Part shown: positions 13,660-18,848 of the stretch, one piece after another
Position numbering within the stretch: the stretch's first letter is position 1
Layout of the letters: each line of letters begins with the position of its first letter
DNA from: Bacillota bacterium
GTDB taxonomy: Bacteria > Bacillota > Bacilli > ZCTH02-B2
Direction of reading: 5' to 3'
Length of the DNA: 18,848 nucleotides
Assembly (NCBI GenBank): GCA_017577895.1
Contig: PKQY01000038.1
Coordinates: forward strand, 1-18,848
Program-made: the position numbers and the translations under genes
The notes under the pieces: generated by a model
What the model was told of the DNA's origin: nothing
The model's input: only the letters and a program-made list of their open reading frames with translations
The model's database searches: none

Positions 13660-14820
13660 ATGCCCGTTGCAAAGAGCAGGATCATCTACATACTCGTCGT
13701 GGGCTTGCTCACTTGCGGTTTGCTCGTTTTGCTGTGGCATCTCCGGGAAGTATTGGCCTGGATTTGGAATGTCCTGAAACTCATTTTGATCCCGCTGATC
13801 ATTTCCATGATCATGGCCTATTTGCTCAATCCAGTGGTCAACGTGCTGTCCCGGAGGAAAATGCCTCGTTCTGCCGCGGTGCTGCTCATTTACGGGACGT
13901 TTTTGCTCCTGATGGCCGTCCTGTTTGTCAATTTGGTGCCCGTCTTCACCCGGCAAATGCGGGACTTGTTGGAACATGTGCCGGAGTGGACGGCTCGGCT
14001 GCAGCTGTGGCTGCACCACATGTATCAGCAGCGGTTGATGCTGCCGGAGACGTTGCAGGAAAGCATCGAACGCGCCATTGAGACGGCGGAAGACTGGTTT
14101 ACCGACCAGGCGGCCCGGTTTGTCCGCCAGCTGCCGTCGACCATTGAGCCGTTGGTGATGGCGCTGACTGTTCCGTTTATCACGTTTTATTTGTTGAAAG
14201 ACCATCAGCTCATGGAACGGCTGGTCAAACTGTTGGTGCCCACCGATAAACGGCGGGACATCATCCGCATGCTGGGCGCCATCGACCGGGCGTTGGGGAA
14301 CTACATTCGCGGCCAGCTCATTGTGGCCGCGCTGATCGCGGTCTTGGCGTACATCGGCTATTGGCTCATCGACCTGCCGTACCCGCTGCTTTTGGCGGTG
14401 TTCGTCGGCGTGATGGACATCATTCCGTATTTGGGGCCGTATTTGGGCGCGGTTCCGGCGTTGCTGGTGGCGCTGACCGTGTCGCCGAAAATGGTCGTTT
14501 TGGTCGTGGTGGTCAACGGGGTGGTCCAGCTGGTGGAAGGCAACGTGCTTTCGCCCTGGATTGTGGGGCGGACGGTGGATTTGCACCCCTTGACCATTAT
14601 TTTTGCCGTCCTGGTCGGCGGCAAAGTGGCGGGGCTGATGGGCTCGCTGTTGGCGGTGCCCTTTGTCGTCGTGGCCAAGGTGGTTGTCGTGCATTTGGTC
14701 GATTATTGGGTTCAGCGCAAACAAACGATGGTTTCGGAAAGAACGGCACCGGACAGGCCGGGCGGGTACCAGCAGGGAGAGACTGTCGAAAGCAGAAGCG
14801 AAAAACCTCCGAGCCGCTGA
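13660..14820 (+). CDS. yrrI: AI-2E family transporter (PerM/YrrI-like membrane protein)
   Basis: A 386-residue polytopic membrane protein of the AI-2E/PerM family, which includes the B. subtilis YrrI of this locus. About eight hydrophobic segments are visible: near residues 8-27, 33-55 and 72-93, a soluble region to about 155, then segments near 160-182, 231-250, 258-305 (two) and 324-355. Typical family motifs are present: GNYIRGQL, FVGVMDIIPYLGPYLGAVPA and VVQLVEGNVLSPWIVG. Substrates in this family vary (autoinducer-2, Na+/H+ antiport), so none is assigned. I use the ATG at 13660 with GGAGCGGGG upstream; the frame is open to a GTG at 13597 but the extra residues are not hydrophobic or family-like. 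The C-terminal 30 residues are hydrophilic and low in complexity. Confidence 0.9.
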   Translation: MPVAKSRIIYILVVGLLTCGLLVLLWHLREVLAWIWNVLKLILIPLIISMIMAYLLNPVVNVLSRRKMPRSAAVLLIYGTFLLLMAVLFVNLVPVFTRQMRDLLEHVPEWTARLQLWLHHMYQQRLMLPETLQESIERAIETAEDWFTDQAARFVRQLPSTIEPLVMALTVPFITFYLLKDHQLMERLVKLLVPTDKRRDIIRMLGAIDRALGNYIRGQLIVAALIAVLAYIGYWLIDLPYPLLLAVFVGVMDIIPYLGPYLGAVPALLVALTVSPKMVVLVVVVNGVVQLVEGNVLSPWIVGRTVDLHPLTIIFAVLVGGKVAGLMGSLLAVPFVVVAKVVVVHLVDYWVQRKQTMVSERTAPDRPGGYQQGETVESRSEKPPSR

Positions 14821-14869
14821 CACCGCCCCGATGAGATCCTTCCAGCTGCAAACGGTCGCCGCCTTCGGC

Positions 14870-14899
14870 TTGCCAACGGTTTTTCCGGTTTGTTATGAT
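14870..14899 (+). promoter_or_regulatory. Putative sigma-A promoter upstream of the RlmCD-type gene
   Basis: TTGCCA (14870-14875), an 18-bp spacer and TATGAT (14894-14899). Transcription would start near 14906, inside a tandem repeat, and pass a terminator before the methyltransferase gene. Confidence 0.45.
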
Positions 14900-14935
14900 T
14901 TGAAAGAGTTGACCGTATTTGAAAGAGTTGACCGT
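14898..14935 (+). repeat. Perfect 19-bp tandem duplication
   Basis: ATTTGAAAGAGTTGACCGT occurs at 14898-14916 and again, without a mismatch, at 14917-14935. Its first copy starts at the last two bases of the putative -10, and each copy carries TTGACC. Confidence 0.9.
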
Positions 14936-14945
14936 GCGGAAAATG

Positions 14946-14979
14946 AGGCTGTTCCTCCCTAAGGGTGCAGCCTTTTTTT
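14946..14979 (+). terminator. Intrinsic terminator between yrrI and the RlmCD-type gene
   Basis: AGGCTG (14946-14951) pairs with CAGCCT (14968-14973), with an inner CCC-TAA-GGG hairpin (14957-14965), followed by seven Ts. It lies 125 bp after yrrI and 47 bp before the next gene, so it may end yrrI or attenuate the downstream gene. Confidence 0.75.
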
Positions 14980-15025
14980 GTCAGTGTCCAGGGAAGAAGA
15001 GCGTTGGGTGAAGGAGAGAGTGGCA

Positions 15026-16498
15026 ATGGAGCAGCACGGGGAAGCGATGGAACTCATCATTCGGGGGTTTGATGACAAAGGCCGGGGGATGGGAGAGCGG
15101 GTTGCGGTGCCGAATGATAATAAGGCCGTGGCGACGGATGCGAACACTGCAACAGAAAGTCGGCTGACCGTGCGTGCAGGACAAGTGTCGGTTCGGCCCA
15201 TCCCGGTCCCGTACACGATACCGGGAGAGCGGGTGCGGGTCGTCCTTCCCAAAAGATGGCGGCGGGGAAAAGGCCGGGAAGCTCGCCTGTTGGAAGTGGT
15301 CGAGCGGCACCCTGCCCGCATCGAGCCCCGCTGCGTCCACTTTTCCCGCTGCGGCGGCTGTGTCTGGCAACACGTGGACTATCAGGAACAACTGGCGGCC
15401 AAAGAAAGGTCCGTGAAAGCGTGTTTTGAAGCTGCCGGCCTCGATGCAGACATCGTCAAGCCGGTGCTGGGAATGGAGGAGCCGTGGCATTACCGGAACA
15501 AAATGGAGTTTACGTTTTCCCCCGAAGGTCGTCTAGGCTTACATGCCCCCGGCGACTTCAGAACGGTGATTCCTTTGGAGGCATGCTTCATCGCCGGGGA
15601 AGAAATAGTGGAAGCGGCCCGCACCGTGGCCGAATGGGCATCGGCCTTCGGTTTGAGAGGGTACGACAAGCAGCGCCATGAAGGCTTGTTGCGCCATCTG
15701 ATGGTGCGCCAATCGCTGGCGACCAAGGAACTGATGGTGGCGCTGTTTGCCACCGAAACACCCGATGCCGTTGCAGAAACAGTGCCGGAGGCGGTGGAGG
15801 CGCTGAAAGTGCGATTGCGGGAACGGTGTCCGTCGCTGCAGAGTCTGTTGTGGATCGTCAACCGGGGCCTGGCGGACAAGACCGACGTGGAAGAGATGTT
15901 TTGTCTCGACGGCCGTGAATTTATTTGGGACGAGCTGTGCGGCTTTCGCTACCGGTTGAAGCCGCAGACGTTTTTCCAAGTCAACCCGGTGCAAGCGGAG
16001 CGGCTGGTGGCCATCGCTTTAGAGCAAGGCCAGCCGCAGCCGGATGAGCGCATGATCGACTTGTTTTGCGGTGTCGGGACGTTTTCACTGCCCTTTGCCC
16101 GACGGACGAAAGAAGTGATCGGGATTGAAATTGTGGAAGCGTCGGTAGAAGCGGCGCGGCAAAACGCCGCCGACAACGGCGTGACCAACGCCCGGTTCAT
16201 CGCCGCCGATGCCCGTCGGGGGCTGGATGAAGTGTTGCGAGACCATCCGGGTGTGGACTTGCTGTTGTTGGACCCGCCCCGATCCGGCGCCGGCGGGAGA
16301 GTGATGCGCAAGATCGGACGGGCGCGGCCGAAGCGGGTCGTGTATGTGTCCTGCAACCCGGCGACGCTGGCGGAAGATTGTGCCGTGCTGTTGCCCTTCG
16401 GTTATCAGCTGGTGGAAGCACAGCCGGTGGACATGTTTCCCCATACGGCCCATGTGGAGTGTGTGGCATTGATGGTCAGAAAGGGAGCTTCAAGCTAG
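15026..16498 (+). CDS. rlmCD: 23S rRNA (uracil-C5)-methyltransferase, TrmA/RlmCD family
   Basis: The enzyme methylates uracil C5 in RNA using SAM; in Bacillota RlmCD modifies two sites in 23S rRNA. The 490-residue protein has an N-terminal TRAM-like domain, a 4Fe-4S site (C103, C109, C112 and probably C187), the FFQVN segment, the SAM motif DLFCGVGTF (345-353), DPPRSG (416-421) and the catalytic C443 in SCNPATL. The ATG at 15026 has AAGGAGAG 8 bp upstream; the frame is open to 14978, inside the terminator region, without support. The TRAM region seems to have an insertion of about 35 residues (about 30-60) after GERVAV. Other TrmA-family enzymes (RlmD, TrmA) cannot be excluded as the exact specificity. 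Confidence 0.9.
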   Translation: MEQHGEAMELIIRGFDDKGRGMGERVAVPNDNKAVATDANTATESRLTVRAGQVSVRPIPVPYTIPGERVRVVLPKRWRRGKGREARLLEVVERHPARIEPRCVHFSRCGGCVWQHVDYQEQLAAKERSVKACFEAAGLDADIVKPVLGMEEPWHYRNKMEFTFSPEGRLGLHAPGDFRTVIPLEACFIAGEEIVEAARTVAEWASAFGLRGYDKQRHEGLLRHLMVRQSLATKELMVALFATETPDAVAETVPEAVEALKVRLRERCPSLQSLLWIVNRGLADKTDVEEMFCLDGREFIWDELCGFRYRLKPQTFFQVNPVQAERLVAIALEQGQPQPDERMIDLFCGVGTFSLPFARRTKEVIGIEIVEASVEAARQNAADNGVTNARFIAADARRGLDEVLRDHPGVDLLLLDPPRSGAGGRVMRKIGRARPKRVVYVSCNPATLAEDCAVLLPFGYQLVEAQPVDMFPHTAHVECVALMVRKGASS

Positions 16499-16513
16499 GC
16501 TCCCTTTCTTGTT
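16480..16513 (+). terminator. Intrinsic terminator at the end of the RlmCD-type gene
   Basis: AAAGGGAGC (16480-16488) pairs with GCTCCCTTT (16499-16507) around a 10-base loop that includes the stop codon, followed by CTTGTTT. It also marks the boundary where composition turns A+T rich. Confidence 0.75.
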
Positions 16514-16682
16514 TGCCAAAACTATAAAACTAAAAATCATGATCGTTTCTTCTGCGAAATGTTGTTGACAAAAAACCGATTTTTGTGGGGAATTGAGGCG
16601 ATTTTTTTGGGAATTCTTCACTGATGTTGACAAAGGAATCCTACGTGAGATATTTAAGGAATAAAAAAAGGATGTTGTTATC
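16514..16682. other. A+T-rich intergenic leader with imperfect repeats
   Basis: The sequence is clearly A+T richer than all genes to its left. It holds two copies of TGTTGACAAA (16563-16572 and 16625-16634), an imperfect 17-18 bp direct repeat beginning CGATTTTT (16577-16594 and 16599-16615), and a short A/T hairpin (16568-16586). No gene is supported here; a minus-strand frame across it has no family features. Confidence 0.5.
16627..16656 (+). promoter_or_regulatory. Putative promoter for the small membrane-protein pair
   Basis: A consensus TTGACA (16627-16632), an 18-bp spacer and TATTTA (16651-16656), 27 bp before the ATG at 16683. A GATATT at 16649 with a 16-bp spacer is an alternative -10. 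Confidence 0.4.
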
Positions 16683-16928
16683 ATGAGGTCATACTCACTG
16701 CGTTATTACATAATGGTGTGGATGGTTTTGTTCGTTATTTTTGTGAGTACCATTATAAAAGTGTTTGTCGATCATCATCCTTTGAGATTTGTTTTCATCG
16801 CATTTTTTCTTGTTGGTTTGTTAGTAGGATACTTCCGATATGTTATGCGAAGAAAGAGTAAAGAAATGAGAGATACGAGTAAATTTAAAAGGTATGGTAT
16901 AATTTTATTATTTATACTAATTATATGA
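16683..16928 (+). CDS. Small hydrophobic protein, unknown
   Basis: An 81-residue product with two clear membrane segments (about 9-28 and 34-54), a strongly basic stretch (RRKSKEMRDTSKFKR, about 56-70) and a final hydrophobic run IILLFILII ending at the C-terminus. I recognise no family. A run of As followed by GGATG lies about 10 bp before the ATG as a possible ribosome binding site, and a good promoter is placed upstream. Base and codon use are much more A+T rich than in neighbouring genes, suggesting recent acquisition. The stop overlaps the start of the next ORF (ATGATG arrangement), so the two may be translationally coupled. The abrupt C-terminal hydrophobic run could instead mean a frameshift joined this ORF to the next one in the ancestor. 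Confidence 0.55.
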   Translation: MRSYSLRYYIMVWMVLFVIFVSTIIKVFVDHHPLRFVFIAFFLVGLLVGYFRYVMRRKSKEMRDTSKFKRYGIILLFILII

Positions 16929-17080
16929 TGATAAAAACGGAAGTAAGTCAATTTATAACCAGTGAATTATCCGGTCAGGATTACGGTGTTGTTTTTGCGT
17001 TCTTTATATTGGGTCTTTTTATATCGTATTATGGGTTTTATTCTTTTTATCTCTGGAATTCAAGAAAAACGAGCCATTAA
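16925..17080 (+). CDS. Very small membrane protein, coupled to the preceding ORF
   Basis: A 51-codon ORF beginning at an ATG that overlaps the TGA stop of the preceding gene and ending at TAA 17078-17080. It has a hydrophilic start, one membrane segment (about 21-45, rich in F, Y and I) and a short basic tail (NSRKTSH). It has no ribosome binding site of its own, so expression would rely on coupling. The frame is open for 12 codons upstream of the ATG, so it could equally be the 3' part of one frameshifted gene. Composition is A+T rich like its partner. No family recognised. Confidence 0.4.
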   Translation: MMIKTEVSQFITSELSGQDYGVVFAFFILGLFISYYGFYSFYLWNSRKTSH

Positions 17081-17095
17081 AGCTTGCAAGTAACG

Positions 17096-17117
17096 ATTTA
17101 GGATAAATTTAGGATAA
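17096..17117 (+). repeat. Perfect 11-bp tandem duplication
   Basis: ATTTAGGATAA occurs at 17096-17106 and 17107-17117, between the small membrane ORFs and the converging methyltransferase gene. Confidence 0.8.
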
Positions 17118-17120
17118 ATG

Positions 17121-17138
17121 AAAAAGGTCATACGACCT
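17121..17138 (-). terminator. Weak intrinsic terminator of the RlmI/YwbD-like gene
   Basis: On the minus strand AGGTC and GACCT (17134-17138 and 17125-17129) form a 5-bp stem with loop GTAT, followed by TTTT. The stem contains the stop codon. Short, so only modest confidence. Confidence 0.45.
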
Positions 17139-18357
17139 GGAAGATATAAAACTTAAGGTAGTTCGTTTCCGGAACATTCCACAAGATGGGATGGTCCGGG
17201 GCCTGTTGGCGGGCTTCAATCTGCCTGAGAGATTTGGAGGCATCCTTTGCAGCGCTTGCCAGGATTTTGCGGAATAAGTCATCGGTGATGAAATGGCTGC
17301 AACTGCAAGTGGCCAAATATCCGCCCCGGGGCAAGAGCTTCATGGCTTTCAGATTGATCTCTTTATATCCGCGGGCGGCGGCCTGTACCGTCTGGCGGGA
17401 TTTGGTAAAGGCCGGCGGGTCCAGGATGATCAAATCATAGTCCCGGCATTTTCGTTCCGCCAGTTCCGTCAGCAGGTCAAATACGTCTGCGCATACAAAA
17501 TCCATTTTGGCGTCCAATCCGTTGCGGACGGCATTGGCTTTGGCCATGTCGATGGCGGTCTGGGAGACGTCCACGCAGGTGACATGTTCGGCCCCGCCCA
17601 AGGCCGCATTGAGACCAAAAGAACCGGTATGGGTAAAGCAGTCCAGCACCCGCTTTCCTCTGGCAATTCGGGCCACAGCGGCGCGGTTATACTTCTGGTC
17701 CAGGAAAAAGCCGGTTTTCTGCCCGTTTTCCACATCGACCAGATACTTGATGCCGTTTTCGCAAATCTCCGTCACGGGGGATTCCGGTACCGGGAGCCAG
17801 TCGGCCCGGAACCAATCCTTGTACACCGGCAGCCCTTCCTTTTCGCGCAGGGCGATGTCGTTGCGCTCATAAATGCCGGTGATCGTTTCACCCATTTCAG
17901 TAAGCACATCCCAGAGGGCGCGGTAAACCGTTTCCTTGACAAGTTCCATGCCGAGGCAAGTAATCTGCACAGACAGAATGCCGCCGTAACGGTCCACGGT
18001 CAGCCCCGGCATCTGATCGGCTTCGCCGTGAATCAGGCGACAGCATGAAAAGTCTTCACCCGGCATAACGGTTTGGCGGTAACGCACGGCATACTCCACA
18101 CGGCGGCGCCAGAAATGTTCGTCAAACACGTCATTGGCGTTGCGGGAAATCAAGCGAACGGTGATTTTGCTGTTGCTGTTGTAAAAGCCCGTACCCATGT
18201 AGGCGTTCCCGGCCAACACATCCACCAGTTCGCCGTTTTGGGGTTCGCCTTCGATGCCGTGAATTTCTTCTCCGTAAATCCAAGGATGCCCGTTCTTGAC
18301 ACTGCGTTCTGCCTTAGGGGATATCTTCACTTTGGGGTATGGCCTTTGTTGCTTCAT
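17128..18357 (-). CDS. Class I SAM-dependent rRNA methyltransferase, RlmI / YwbD-like
   Basis: The 409-residue protein has an N-terminal PUA-type RNA-binding domain (about 6-75, with SVKNGHPWIYGEEI), then a Rossmann methyltransferase domain: SAM motif VLDCFTHTGSFG (237-248), acidic CVDVS (261-265), the catalytic DPPAFTKS (313-320) and the CSCSHF segment (351-356). Its E. coli homologue RlmI makes m5C1962 in 23S rRNA; B. subtilis YwbD is the probable counterpart. The start at 18357 has AAAGGTGA upstream; the frame is open to 18420, but that extension covers the promoter. It is transcribed alone, convergent with the small membrane ORFs. The rRNA target is inferred from the family. Confidence 0.9.
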   Translation of the reverse strand: MKQQRPYPKVKISPKAERSVKNGHPWIYGEEIHGIEGEPQNGELVDVLAGNAYMGTGFYNSNSKITVRLISRNANDVFDEHFWRRRVEYAVRYRQTVMPGEDFSCCRLIHGEADQMPGLTVDRYGGILSVQITCLGMELVKETVYRALWDVLTEMGETITGIYERNDIALREKEGLPVYKDWFRADWLPVPESPVTEICENGIKYLVDVENGQKTGFFLDQKYNRAAVARIARGKRVLDCFTHTGSFGLNAALGGAEHVTCVDVSQTAIDMAKANAVRNGLDAKMDFVCADVFDLLTELAERKCRDYDLIILDPPAFTKSRQTVQAAARGYKEINLKAMKLLPRGGYLATCSCSHFITDDLFRKILASAAKDASKSLRQIEARQQAPDHPILWNVPETNYLKFYIFQVV

Positions 18358-18391
18358 GGGTGTCACCTTTAGCCGATGGATTAACGCGCTG

Positions 18392-18420
18392 ATTGTACCA
18401 AATTTGCCATTGGCCTTCAA
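18392..18420 (-). promoter_or_regulatory. Putative sigma-A promoter of the RlmI/YwbD-like gene
   Basis: Reading the minus strand, TTGAAG (18420-18415), a 17-bp spacer and TACAAT (18397-18392), 34 bp before the ATG at 18357. It lies downstream of the inverted repeat at 18438-18516 in the direction of transcription. Confidence 0.6.
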
Positions 18421-18437
18421 CGACAGGAGTTCAAATC

Positions 18438-18516
18438 AAAAAAGGCTTCCCGACGTAGGCCTTGCCGGTAAAACGGACGGGCGGTTATTGTGTCGGGAAG
18501 CCGTTCGTTTTTTATG
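18438..18516. terminator. Long inverted repeat, probable bidirectional terminator
   Basis: GGCTTCCCGAC (18444-18454) pairs perfectly with GTCGGGAAGCC (18492-18502) across a 37-base loop. On the minus strand six Ts follow the stem at once; on the plus strand TTTTTT follows five bases later. The large loop is unusual. It resembles the terminator at 5287-5318 in its GGCTTCC core. Confidence 0.6.
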
Positions 18517-18848
18517 ATGGTATGGTATTTTTTCATTTGGTTTTCAATGCTCGGCTCGGCGCTTGGTGTCACCGTCGTGTTTCTGTTGGCCCGCAGGTTG
18601 CCCAACGGAATGTCGACCGTGATCTTGGATTTTGGGTACCATCATCGGGATGCTGCTAAACGGGTTGTCACCGGTGCTTTTGACGTATTTTCAAGTGTCG
18701 CAAAACATCAGTTTTTGGTATAACCCCTGTTGCATCAAATGGATCCGGAATTGATCCGATGGGACAACTGGGTGCAAATTGTGACTTTGTTGCCGTGGTT
18801 GTTTTATGTTTCATTGAAAGATTGGTGTTGGGATGGTTCACGGTTAAG
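18514..18848 (+). pseudogene. Broken membrane-protein gene, two compensating frameshifts, runs off the window
   Basis: From ATG 18514/18517 one frame encodes a hydrophobic start (MMVWYFFIWFSMLGSALG...VVFLLARRLPNGMSTVI). Around 18620 the hydrophobic reading moves to the next frame (GTIIGMLLNGLSPVLLTYF, 18635-18691), which continues to about 18722. It then returns to the first frame at a CCCC run (18724-18727), giving PLLHQMDPELIRWDNWVQIV to the end of the window. Joined, these give a plausible polytopic membrane protein with a WYNP-LLHQMDPE junction, reminiscent of ABC-2-type permeases, though I cannot confirm the family. No ribosome binding site precedes the ATG: a terminator T-run abuts it, so the 5' end may also be missing. 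Either a decaying gene or an assembly with two indel errors. Confidence 0.4.

Noticed and set aside
13516..14823. 435-codon open frame on the minus strand opposite yrrI
   Set aside because: Very rich in H, Q, N and D, the complement of a hydrophobic membrane protein; not a credible protein.
16490..16684. 64-codon minus-strand ORF across the A+T-rich leader
   Set aside because: It overlaps the terminator, the promoter and the repeats, with no ribosome binding site; A+T-rich DNA opens such frames by chance.
1..18848. CRISPR arrays, insertion sequences, prophage genes, tRNA or rRNA genes
   Set aside because: No spaced repeat series, transposase or integrase sequence, terminal repeats or recognisable tRNA/rRNA sequence was seen on reading.

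Overview
This window is a housekeeping stretch of a spore-forming member of the Bacillota, most likely Bacillales or a close relative. Most of it looks G+C rich (roughly 58-60% by eye). Three things point to this lineage: an alpha/beta-type small acid-soluble spore protein, strong AAGGAGG-type ribosome binding sites with frequent TTG/GTG starts, and gene order that largely follows the Bacillus subtilis block recJ-apt-relA-dtd-hisS-aspS-rarA-cymR-yrvO-yrrD-yrrI. The G+C content and protein composition would suit a thermophile, but I cannot name a genus.

Layout, left to right. Bases 1-5194 hold the 3' part of recJ, then apt, rel (bifunctional ppGpp synthetase/hydrolase) and dtd, all on the plus strand. 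A bidirectional terminator (about 5287-5318) separates dtd from a converging minus-strand spore protein gene. hisS and aspS follow (5707-8907), without a visible T-box leader. Next come a YqfW-like nucleotidase and rarA (9025-10977). cymR (cysteine-metabolism repressor) and the yrvO-type cysteine desulfurase (11148-12762) form an operon that ends at a strong terminator. In B. subtilis yrvO is followed by mnmA; here the next genes are a yrrD-like PRC-barrel protein, a small zinc-ribbon protein and the yrrI-like AI-2E family membrane protein. A TrmA/RlmCD-type rRNA m5U methyltransferase gene follows after a promoter-repeat-terminator leader.

From about 16500 to 17120 base composition falls sharply to A+T rich. 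This islet carries two overlapping small hydrophobic ORFs (81 and 51 codons) that I do not recognise. It is bounded on the right by a minus-strand RlmI/YwbD-like rRNA methyltransferase with its own promoter. The last 330 bases hold a long inverted repeat and the start of a membrane-protein gene that appears broken by two compensating frameshifts.

The identifiable genes serve translation and its quality control (hisS, aspS, dtd, two rRNA methyltransferases), the stringent response and purine salvage (rel, apt), DNA repair and replication restart (recJ, rarA), sulfur metabolism (cymR, yrvO) and sporulation. I found no convincing new multi-gene system. The best leads are the A+T-rich two-ORF islet, several promoter-then-terminator units that could be attenuators or small RNAs, and short tandem duplications at gene boundaries, one of which supplies the -35 element of a putative rel promoter.
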